DNA from: Hormiphora californensis
Lineage: Eukaryota; Ctenophora; Tentaculata; Cydippida; Pleurobrachiidae
DNA length: 64,000 nt
Assembly (NCBI GenBank): GCA_020137815.1
Contig: CM035354.1
Span: 6,338,015-6,402,014, forward strand
Direction: 5' to 3'
In this document: one piece after another, positions 22,553 to 32,420 of the stretch
Layout: the number at the start of each line of letters is the position of its first letter
Position numbering within the stretch: position 1 is the stretch's first letter
Translations under genes and position numbers: made by a program
Notes under the pieces: generated by a model
Database searches by the model: none
The model's input: the letters and a program-made list of their open reading frames with translations, nothing else
What the model was told of the DNA's origin: nothing

Positions 22553-25005
22553 ATGAAGGTAAGTTAACGTAAATTTAAATTAGCTTAAACGATCATGCCC
22601 CTGCCTAGGGGTTGTCTGTAATCACATGTTCACATATTGACTAGACGCGATAGGTTCTGTCGAGATTTCAAATGTCCTTGCTAAACGAATGGTCACTAGT
22701 GTTCCGGCCCTATCTTTCCACTAGCGGCAAAGGTTTCCTTATGGCGTATTAAATCTGGGTTGGTAATGAAGGATCACTGGGCCCTATTGCACGGATGCTA
22801 CTCCAGTCTAAATGTCCCATTTGCTCTAGAAGATTGGCTTATGACTACTGGTTCTGTGCCTTTATCCCCTTCAGTTGTTTTTATGACTGAAGGCTACAGC
22901 AGGCGCTAAACTAACTGACTTCCTAATACTTACCTGTATTTTACAGTGCTGAGTTTCGCTGATTTCGAACATAATCAATTCCTAATATTGTGTCCATACA
23001 GAAAAGAGACTTAAATTTCTTCCCCACCTGCCATACTTAATCTAGCTAGGAATATTGACCCGTAGTGGGTCTGATAATAACAAAAATCCACACTAGTTAA
23101 ATCTGATTTAAGATTATTCATCCGTTGGGATCCCTGTAACTGCAATCAAACACTATGATGGTGAACTAGAGATAGTGAAGTAGCGAACTATCAATAGTTT
23201 CTCTAGTACACCATCATAGTTATCGTATTTAATGTCCTCTCTTCTAACACCTGTATCATCCCCTCAGTTGAATATCGCATACCCGGCTACCGGCTGCCAA
23301 AAGCTGCTCAAGATTGACGACGAGAAGATTCTGTAAGTGTCCCAATTCCTTTCCTCCACTTAATCTATAACGGTGACAACTGTATGTCTAACTAATAACT
23401 GATTCATTTCTGTGCCTTTATCCCCTTCAGTTGTTTTTATGACTGAGGGCTACAGCAGGCGCTACACTAACTGACTTCCTAATACTTGCCTGTATTTTAC
23501 AGTGCTGAGTTTCGCTGATTTCGAACATTAAAATTCTTTTTTACTTGCTTTCTCTCTCTCTCTCTCCCCCCCCCCCCCTTTCTCCACCCCTCTCTCCCTA
23601 CGCCCTCTCATTTGGTATAAATCTATTTTCCCTTACTATCAAAAGTCGTTATGTATTTTATCTATTTTCCTCGTTTTCTCTCCTCTCCACCGTAGAACTG
23701 CCTCTATCCATTCCCGTCCTAACCACTTCACCAATATAATTCACCATTTCTATGATCTTCCCCTCAACTTCTCTCCCCCGACCCCTATATCGTGTGAAGC
23801 ACCCTCGTCCCCAGGGCATGCTCTCACGCACACACACCCTCTGTCTCTCTCAATGAGACATGGTGCTGTGTACAAATCGGAGGCAACAGCTTCTGATAGA
23901 GCCCCCACCTACCCCTCACGTAGTTTCCCTTCTCAGGAGCGTCTTCTACGACAAGCGAATCTCCCAAGAAGTTCCCGCTGACCGACTTGGCGATGAATGG
24001 AAGGTACGAAACTGCGCGCACAATGAAAAGTGAATCAGTTCAGCACTCCACTCTGACAATTTCAAGAGAGGGCCGCGCGCGCATTCCATATGCTCATTCC
24101 AAGACCAAGTTTGATTTGTTCAGATAATACTGAACACAATCACGTTCACCGGTCTGTTTCGAATCACCTGTCATCCTCTAACCCCCCTCTCTTGTGCAGG
24201 GATACATCCTAAAGATTACCGGAGGAAACGATCTCCAGGGATTCTGCATGATGCAGGGAGTCCTCTGTAACATCAGGGTCAGGCTGCTCTTCAAGGACGG
24301 TATGCCCAACTACAGAATGAAGAGGAAAGGTGTCCGAAAGAGGAAGTCTGTCAGGGGATGCATCGTTGATTCTCAGCTTAGGTGGGTAAAAATGACAGGG
24401 AATTTTGCGCCTTTATCCCCTTCAGTTGTTTTTATGATTGAAGGCTACAGCAGGTGCAATATTAACTGACTTCCTAATACTTACCTGTATTTTACAGTGC
24501 TGAGTTTCGCTGATTTCGAACATTATTAACTCGCAAGACACTTCTGTCTTCCATCCTTTTTCTGTCAGTACATCCATCTAACCCCCTTCTCTCTCCCGCC
24601 AGTGTTCTCGATTTGGTTGTTGTGAAGAAGGGAGATAACGAGATTCCCGGACTTACCGACACCACCGCCCCCCGACGTCTCGGACCCAAGAGGGTTGGAA
24701 AGATCAGGAAGCTGTTCGCTCTCTCCAAGGAGGATGATGTCCGACAATACGTTGTCCACCGACCTCTGCCCGAGAAGGAGGGAAGGAAGCCCAAATCCAA
24801 GGCACCCAAGATCCAGAGGCTCGTTACCCCTGTCCGAATCCAGAGGAAGAGGAGGGTTATTGCTGAGAGGAGGCAGCGAACTGAGAAGAACAGGGTTGAT
24901 GCTGCTGCCTATGCTAAGCTGCTCGCCCAGAGGCAGAAGGAGAAGCGACAGGCCATCCTTTCCAGGCGACGATCGAGCAACCGAACCTCTACTTCTTCCG
25001 CTTAA
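22553..25005 (+). CDS. RPS6: 40S ribosomal protein S6 (eS6)
   Basis: Five exons, 22553-22558, 23268-23332, 23937-24003, 24200-24381 and 24603-25005, encode 240 residues (human 249). Exon 1 encodes only Met-Lys. Diagnostic stretches include [45 protein letters not shown] and [12 protein letters not shown]. The C-terminal tail is Arg/Ser-rich ([13 protein letters not shown]), comparable to the RRLSSLRAS tail phosphorylated by S6 kinase. eS6 is a small-subunit protein made in the cytoplasm and assembled in the nucleolus. Introns 1, 2 and 4 each carry a copy of the same snoRNA, the usual host-gene arrangement. The gene is transcribed away from the MEIOC-like gene and ends 348 bp before the next start codon. 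Confidence 0.98.
22856..22974 (+). ncRNA. H/ACA-like snoRNA, copy 1 (RPS6 intron 1)
   Basis: This 119-nt unit folds into two hairpins. The first is closed by GTGCCT/AGGCGC with inner stem CCTTCAGT/ACTGAAGG. It is followed by an H box, AAACTA (ANANNA), a second hairpin (CTGTA/TACAG core), and an ACA box three nucleotides from the 3' end. It recurs in introns 2 and 4 with conserved boxes. Confidence 0.8.
23152..23220 (+). other. Imperfect hairpin in RPS6 intron 1
   Basis: ACTATGATGGTGAACTAGAG at the left pairs with CTCTAGTACACCATCATAGT at the right, with an inner ATAGT/ACTAT stem and an 8-nt bulge. It could be a small-RNA precursor or a degraded palindrome; there is no expression evidence. Confidence 0.5.
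23412..23530 (+). ncRNA. H/ACA-like snoRNA, copy 2 (RPS6 intron 2)
   Basis: Nearly identical to the intron 1 copy, with an ACACTA H box and a terminal ACATTA. The stem change ACTGAGGG still pairs with CCTTCAGT by a G-U wobble. Confidence 0.8.
24417..24525 (+). ncRNA. H/ACA-like snoRNA, copy 3 (RPS6 intron 4)
   Basis: Third copy, slightly shorter. The closing stem is GCGCCT/AGGTGC instead of GTGCCT/AGGCGC, so pairing is kept through compensating changes. The H box is ATATTA and the ACA box is retained. Confidence 0.8.
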
Positions 25006-25352
25006 TTTATTATTGCGATTTTGAAGTTTTTATTTACCAGATCATGAGTTTAATTTTGTGAAAAATTGTGAAAAAGGTTTCCTGAGGGAGGCTATTCATC
25101 GAGATGGAGGAAGACCCCTTATGACGTCATTTTAACACGCGCAATTCAAATGCCGCGCACAAAATTAGCTTACCCGTGCGCGCTCGAATATTTTAAAATC
25201 GTCGTGAACGTGATCTGAACTTTCACCAAAAACTTTTGGATTTTCAGTTCCAGATTTTAAATCGACCGTTCTGCTTCACCCCTCCTCGAATTGTAGGGAT
25301 TAAAGGTGTTGTCTGCATCTTAGAGTATCAACAAAACTGTTCTCCGACAGTC

Positions 25353-25970
25353 ATGCAACTTTTGCTGACTGAACAGCTCAGGGAGTTCCTCCTGGACAAT
25401 TCTGACTACCTTGTTAAGGATCCTAGCACCACCCACATTGAATATGCGGACCTCAAGAGAGTCTGGAAACAAAATACCCCTGATATTTCATTCTACAGCC
25501 TTCTCAGGGGAACAGAACTCACATGGAAGACGTTGTATCCGAAACAAAAAGAGAAAACTCCAGAAGAAATGGAAAAATATCAGAATAAGCTCCGAAAACT
25601 GGAGTACAGTCAGCTCACAAAGAATATGGAGAAGAAAGATGATGGATTCTTTGGGGTAAGCATACGGATTTGTCGATCTTGAGAAGCGACATCAGTTCAC
25701 GACAAACAGACAGAAAGACAGACAATCGACCGACTGCGGACTGCCGGACAGACAACAGATCCTCTGACAGTATATTTCCTCCAGGGATCGCACAAGCGGG
25801 AAATCAGCACTGTGGCGAACTGTTTAGTAACGGTGGTGGGGATGTTTATAGCATTCTACGCAATGACCAGCTCAATCGGGTGCAAACCTGTTACGTGCAT
25901 TTGTTCAGGACTAACTGCTGCGCTTGTTATTAGTGTTGTTGAACTTTACTACCTCCTTAGATCTATATAA
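25353..25970 (+). CDS. TMEM199: TMEM199/VMA12-like V-ATPase assembly factor
   Basis: Two exons, 25353-25655 and 25785-25970, joined in phase 0, encode 162 residues. The N-terminal half is cytosolic with DISFYSLLRGTELTWKTLYP, then a helical KLRKLEYSQLTKNM segment matching the LEKIK-QLANEEYKRITRNV region of TMEM199. Two C-terminal membrane segments follow (about residues 110-127 and 138-156), ending ALVISVVELYYLLRSI, like the VELYVMVRAM end of the family. VMA12 proteins sit in the ER membrane and help assemble the V-ATPase Vo sector. An in-frame ATG at 25236 could extend the N terminus by 39 residues; the downstream ATG was chosen because the upstream residues show no family resemblance. It is shorter than human TMEM199 (208). 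Confidence 0.8.
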
Positions 25971-27065
25971 TTTATTACTTTTATCGTATATTGAAATGTA
26001 ATCCAATTTTTACATGTTTCTGTGTGTGTGTGTGTGAATTCAATCTTTTGAAACTTCAGTCTTTAATTTGATTAAAGTTCTTTAACCCCGACCTTGTTTT
26101 GTGACCTCATCACGATCTATTATTTGTTCCAATTTCCACCGATCTAGATATGTGAGACACAGGCTATGTGATGTGAGAGGATCACGTAACAATGACTACT
26201 CTCCGTAGGAACTTGTAAGTAGCGGGCCTACACAAACATACACACATCCCGCCTCCAGAACTATTTCTCAAACATATATAAACTGTCGATAGGAAGATAA
26301 TTTTACGGACAATATAGGTTTGTTTCTCTCTCTTAAAGGTTGACAAGATACCTAAAACTTTTCGTATATCGTCTTATTTTGATTTATCATTAATTTTCAG
26401 CATTTTTTCAGAATTTTTTGTCGGCTAGAAATATATGCAAAATAGGGGGTCTACTGACAAATGAGTGTGCCTTTTTTAAAATTGATACCGTAATATCTCC
26501 GGTTCCTGATGAGATACAGAAACCGTTTTGGTAGCGTTGGAAAGGTCTTATTGAGAACAATCCAACGCAACCAAGATCAAGTCTTTATCTTTTGAGGAAC
26601 CGGAAACGTGAATTTCAATTTGCGAGACGCAGTGAGTGTGCCCAGTAAAACCAGTGCTGACAATATCGGTAGACCCCCTATTTCGAATTTTTTTCTAGCC
26701 GACAAAAAATTCTGAAAAAATGCTGAAAATTAATGATAAATCAAAATAAGACGATATAAGAAAAGTTTTAGGTATCTTGTCAACCTTTAAGGCACCAGTT
26801 AGAGATTCCCAGGCATCAGTTCCCAAGCACGGCAGTTGCCAAGGTCGGCAAGCAAGTGAGTGCTGACGTGCGCGTTAGCTCCACTTTCCATACAATTTAC
26901 GTCACGCGCAGCAGTGTCACATGGTTCCCACAGAACCATCTGCACATGATGGCCGGGCATGCAGGAACGCGCCGTGCCCTGATATCAGGGAGCGTCCCCC
27001 TGGTATCAGGGGGACGCTGGTGTAACTGGTGTGTTATTTGCTCCCAACTTTCCACGAAACTAAAA
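25971..27065. other. Intergenic region between TMEM199-like gene and epsin
   Basis: This holds the 3' flank of the TMEM199-like gene, a 450-bp TTAA-flanked foldback element (26337-26786) and the epsin 5' region. A short GATATCAGGG...CCCCTGGTATCAGGG repeat lies near 26980-27012. No other gene is seen. Confidence 0.6.
26337..26786. mobile_element. TTAA-flanked foldback MITE, 450 bp
   Basis: TTAA at 26333-26336 and 26787-26790 flank termini AGGTTGACAAGATACC and its complement. Arms of about 100 bp are nearly perfect inverted copies (e.g. AATTTTCAGCATTTTTTCAG and its complement). The loop of about 250 bp is non-coding. Confidence 0.85.
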
Positions 27066-29095
27066 ATGAACCTCACCAGGAAGAACACGGTCAATAACTA
27101 CTCGGACGTGCAATGTAAGGTGAGAGAAGCAACTTGCAATGAACCATGGGGACCTGCCACCACCCTTATGACAGAAATCTCTGATGCAACATATGCTGTG
27201 TAAGTTTGAACAAGTTAAGGCAATAATTTCGTACTCAGTGTAAATAATACAAGCAGTGCACGTGTGACAGTTATATTGGATATACCGTGCAGAAAGAGAA
27301 GAGAAGAAGAGAGAGATAGAGATAGACAAAGAGAGAGGGATAGAGAGAGATACATGCTACATTAGATTAGTTGTGGCCTGTAATATCACACTAAGTTACA
27401 TGTCGAATTGTTGACTGACCTACATCAATCATCATCACATCTTGTGTACATTCTTCCAACACTCTTTAGAACTTTTAGAACTCTCACTAGCGTTCATGTA
27501 ACTCTGAGCATCTTGTAGTTATCTAGTATATGATGTAGTAAACTATTATAATAGAGCAGTGAGCCATGTCAGACAATAGTAGAAATGTTTGTTTATTGCA
27601 TGCCTAGAGAACTGCAGTACACAGCTAAACACACACCCAGAAGGAAGGGCGGGTTGCTTCAGCTTGAACTAATTATCCATTAGAGTAATGTACAGTTCTA
27701 TCTAGATCCACATTATATTATCAATTAGATGACATATTACTAAACACATTATAGTAAACAGTATGTATTATTCTGCAAACACAGGGTGTGTCACATGTAC
27801 AACTGTCAGTGTGTACTGTGTGTGTTAGTTCCTGCTGACCAATTATAAGGGAGTATTAGATGATCACAATTGTACAACCTGAACACACACAGATGTGTGC
27901 TTTTGTCTAGCTAAATAATATACACTATATGGTATGGTAACCAGAGTCGAGTTGTGTGTGTATGTGACCACTTATTGACTGCAAAGTTATTTGTGGGAAT
28001 GTGTGAGATATTGTTTGTGTGTGTGCAGTAGGGCGTGACACAATGTGTGTATCTATGAACAGAGAGCTATAATAACAGGTTGTTACACTTTGTAGGTTTC
28101 ACAATTCAATGCAGATGATTCCTACACGCTAGATACACACACTAACATATCACATAATAATTGCAGTGTTCATGAATCATGGTGCCGTTCAGTCATATCA
28201 TACATTCTCAAAGCCTTGGGACAGTACATGGTTGCTTGTCCCTAATCAAATCAGTGTATCTAATACAGCTGCTTTTCAGTGTCGAGTTTGCCGAGATAAT
28301 GTCTGTGTTATGGAAGCGACTAAATGATCACGGGAAAAACTGGAGACATGTATACAAGGTATCTTAGAAGGAAGAGTGATATTGAATTACATGAATTACA
28401 TTAGAATTCTGTGTTTCACATAATACTCACCCTCTCATTTTACTCAGCGATACCCCAACTTCCAACTACCCCTCAGGCCCTGCTAGTGATGGATTTCATT
28501 ATTAAACGAGGCTCTGAAAGGGTAGCTCAGCAGTGCAAGGAACAGATCTACTTTCTTCTAACGCTTCAAGATTTCAGGTAGTTATTTTTAGATGAAAATG
28601 ATGCACTCTACCGAAATACAAACAGCTGTTTCTAAGCTGTTAGTCCTCTCCCGCCCCTTCATAGTCCCTCTCCATCCCTCCCTGGCCCCTTCATAGTCCC
28701 TCTTTCCCTGGTCCCTCCATCTCCCAGCTCACTACCTCCCTGGCCCCCTCACAGTCCCCCTCTCTCTCTCCCTCCCTGCTACATGTTATATCTAGCTGGT
28801 TTCCTTCCACACAGGTTCATTGATAAAGACGGAAAAGATGTTGGCGGGAGTGGTAAGTAACATGACAGTAGGGGTTTGTTTTTGGACTGTTGTTTGTTTG
28901 TTTGTGATTGCTGCGTCTGGAGGATGACCTGTTTTGGGCTGTTTTCAATAACGTCATGTATTACATGACTTTTACGTAGATGTAAGATTATATCTCTACT
29001 CATATTCCTACGCTAGCTTTTAAACTGACAGCCTGTCATTACACACTTTTTAGTCTGGATACACACAGTATCTCTCTTTCTTTCTCTCTCTATCC

Positions 29096-29151
<56 letters not shown>

Positions 29152-31482
29152 CTCAGCTCTATTTGTCTCTACTCCCTCTCTCCATTTCCAGAGAATGATC
29201 ATGATTAAGACCTCATATCAATGTATTTAGTCATTATTTAGTCATTATCATGATTATGAAAGTATGCTGCATTGCGATGTTACAACAAGAATACTATTGT
29301 ACCGGGTGTGTTTTGTCCTATTACGTAACACGTTTAGTGTTTGTTGCAGGGCGGTGGTGCTGCAGTCGTGTCTCCAAATGTCACACTCACTTCTCCCTAA
29401 TATATCGCCGACCCGGTAATCGCGCCGAACGAAGTTATCCTTTCGAAAGTTAGCAGTTGTCAGTGTCGACCTTGGCTCAAATGCGCGCAGCAGTCTTCCA
29501 GCAGCAGCTGCAGAGTTTTCCCAAAACTGCAGCAGCAAGAGTGCTGCCAGTCCTTGTCAAAGCTGATAACTTGACCCCCAGACCCACTCACCCCCATGTC
29601 CTCCTCCCCTCAGTGAGAGAGAAAGCACGGCAGTTGGTTGCTCTACTTAAAGACGAAGAGCGGCTCAAAATGGAGAGAAAATCTGCCCTTCAGGCGAAAG
29701 AACGGTTCGCTCAAAATAGTGTTGGGATTGGCTCTGCAGGGAGCAAACCACCAAAAGCATCAACCCTAGCCAGGTTTGTGGATAAAATCCTATAAAAGAC
29801 CATCCTGTGATATTGATCAGAACCCAAACCATTTAGTCCCCCCCCCCCACTTACTATCCCTAATCCCACAACCCCCAATAGGTTTACAAGTGGTAGGGCG
29901 AGTTCCAGTACCCAACAACAGCACCTCCACACCTCTCCATCCTCCTCCTCACAGCAGCCTGGACCCTCAGAACCACGGCTCAGTGATGCCATGGAGAAAG
30001 CGAGGCCCTCGGATAGGGACGAAGAGGCGTTGCAGATCGAGTTAGCTCTGGCAATCTCCAAAGAAGAGGCGGACAAAGAGTAAGTAGTTAGTAGAGTTTG
30101 TAGGATTTGTGTCCCAAGATACCTCGATTTTATGTGTGTGGCTTTACCCCCATCTGTGGGGGCGTGTGTTTGAATTTAGTTGTGTAAGCTTGTACATCTG
30201 TAAACTAACTCTCTTTTGCTATACAACCCTTTACATCATTATGAATTCATCAACTAGAAACTTCCTTTCTAGAAAGCAACAAGACGACGCTGATATTCGA
30301 GCAACACTGGAGCGAAGCAGGACAGAAGCCCAAATAGAGCAGCCGACACTGTTGTCCCTGTCCCGACAGGCCCCTCCGCCTCCCCCACCCCCGACCTACA
30401 AGGACGCATTGGACCCCTGGGGCATGCCCGTATCGGATCCACCTACTAACGATCCCTGGGGTGGAACACCCTCTTCATCGTCATGGCAACAACAACAACA
30501 ACCAGAACCGGTATACACCCAACCAGCAGCCTACACTCAGCCGTCTTTGTTGGATACCTCTCTGGACAATGTCATTGCACCAGCTGGAGTGGAGAGTAGT
30601 GGTGGTCCGGTACTGGATCTGTTGTCTGATCCCTGGATGAATGGGAACACTGGAAATGTGAACACTAATAGTGGTGGTCTTCTACAACCCTCCAACAGGT
30701 ATAACTTTTGCCTCGACCTTCTTTGTCTTGCTTGGCCCTGTTTCACCATAGACCATAAAATGTAAAACTGACGATGAATATGTAGTATAACGTTTTACCT
30801 TGTCTTGCTCTTCCCGCCCTCACCGTCTCTATTTATTACTAAATATCTTCCCTAATTTCAGTAACATGGCGGGTGGAGGACAGATGGACCTACTAGCAAC
30901 AGGAATGCACGACTTTGATCCATTTTCACCTCAAGGAGGAGGGGGTGAGGTGCCGCTCCATATGGCAGGTGGTGTCTCATCATCACCATCAAAACCCTTG
31001 ACTCTCCCCTACAAGATGAACACGATCCTAGATACCCGGGCTAAACAGCTGGTTAACATTGATAATCTCATCTCTAATCCGAGTCCTGCTGGGTGAGTGC
31101 AGGGTGTTCTTTTGTTCTTGACCCCAAATCCCAATCTTGATTTATTTTAACCCGAGCTCTATTTGAGAAGTGCAGGGTGTTCTTTTGATCTGATCTCTAT
31201 CTCAATCAGAGTGGGTGTCGGGTGATCTGATTAGAATAACCATCTTTCTAACCACCTTTCAGAACGGGCAACACGAACCCATTCGGACCAGCCTCCTCCA
31301 CCACCTCTCGTCCGGCCCCAACTGCCGGATCGGTGTTTAGTGGGACAAGTACTAACCCCTTCCTGAACACCAACACGGCAGCTCCAACACCGTCACTTAA
31401 TCAACTCCGAGAATCGGGGACCGGGGGAGGGTCTAATGGTAGCAGCCCCATACCACCAACTGCAACCAATCCGTTTTGTTAG
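27066..31482 (+). CDS. EPN: Epsin (ENTH-domain endocytic adaptor)
   Basis: Nine exons fit in phase: 27066-27199, 28280-28358, 28477-28577, 28815-28852, 29614-29773, 29882-30079, 30273-30698, 30862-31092 and 31263-31482. They give 528 residues. Residues 1-140 are an ENTH domain ([44 protein letters not shown]), which binds PtdIns(4,5)P2 and bends membrane. A ubiquitin-interacting motif follows at about 217-236 ([20 protein letters not shown]), with a weaker one at about 241-257. The tail has DPW motifs for AP-2 (284-286, 297-299 and one after the clathrin-box-like VLDLL). It also has three NPF motifs for EH domains, the last at the C terminus. The protein acts at clathrin-coated pits, linking ubiquitinated cargo to clathrin. 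All functional motifs are intact. Confidence 0.96.
27200..28279 (+). other. Epsin intron 1
   Basis: A 1,080-bp intron between canonical GT and AG sites, AT-rich with GT-rich patches. No other feature was recognised. Confidence 0.8.
29086..29145. repeat. (CT)n tract in epsin intron 4
   Basis: A CT dinucleotide run of about 55 bp with a short TATC extension. Confidence 0.9.
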
Positions 31483-31739
31483 ATATATATTCTCTCAGTT
31501 TTGTATATCTCATCGTTTTTTATTATTTTAGGAATATATATGTACTGCTATATATATATCTGATATACATATTACATGTCTTGGTGTGAGAGTGAGAGAA
31601 ATAGAGTCTGAGACTACAGTGAAAAAAGGACAGTTTTTGGTGTATATTGTTCCCAGCTTGTAGGGTGTGAGCAGTTAATAAATTCAAACAAGTTGCTGAA
31701 GTCCAAACTACTAGAGTGTTATGTGAGACAGTTATATTC

Positions 31740-31798
31740 ACTGTCTGGCGGCGCCGACCCCGTTTTGATTTTCAGATGGGGTCGGCGCCGTCAGACAG
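31740..31798. repeat. GC-rich palindromic hairpin
   Basis: CTGTCTGGCGGCGCCGACCC is followed by a TTTTGATTTTCAG loop and GGGTCGGCGCCGTCAGACAG. This is the best copy of a family also seen near 4962, 5250, 32150-32215, 45841 and 49155-49210. Confidence 0.9.
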
Positions 31799-31818
31799 CC
31801 TGATGATGTAGCACAACT

Positions 31819-31950
31819 AAAGTCGGATTTTTTTAATTTGTCACCCCCAAATGCATGTGCATGTGAAATTTATCAAATCTCACACGCACACCACAATGAT
31901 GTGACGAGCCCACGAGAAGGGGGTGACAAATTCAAAAAATCCGACTTTAA
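31819..31950. mobile_element. 130-bp MITE with 30-bp terminal repeats
   Basis: AAAGTCGGATTTTTTTAATT...GTCACCCCC at the left and its complement (GGGGGTGACAAATT...CCGACTTT) at the right, flanked by TA-rich sequence. The internal sequence is non-coding. Confidence 0.8.
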
Positions 31951-32420
31951 CCCTTCAACAACAACAAGGAGAGACTCTCCCCTGATATTTACAAGGTGCT
32001 AGTTGAGAAATTTGTGTGATTTATATAGACGTAAGAAAAATATCTTGTGCAAACATTGGTCATCTAACGTGTTTAATATTTGTTCAAAAAAAGTAAAATC
32101 TCAATCAAATGGTGTTCCCAATGATGGTCTGTTGAAGGCCTAATCTAAGCCTGTCTGTCGCCTGTTTTGATTCTCAAAACGGGCGACAGTGCGCTCATAT
32201 CGGGTCAGCGCCGCCAGAAACATCTGAGCTCATTGTTTTGACCAAATCAAGACTCGGTCTGCAGACGGCGGCGCATTGTCTTTTGGAACCCAACAAATTG
32301 AGATTTTACTGTTCGGAGTTTGCAGAAATATCCCCACTTTGACTTACTTAGGGCGGATTCCACGTGTGGTATTTCCGAACTCCATGGATATATCCCCAGG
32401 CGGAAATCAAATAGTATTGA

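Noticed and set aside
27066-27203. Starting epsin at the upstream in-frame codon near 26856
   Set aside because: Upstream residues have no ENTH resemblance, while the ATG at 27066 begins the conserved [12 protein letters not shown] segment.
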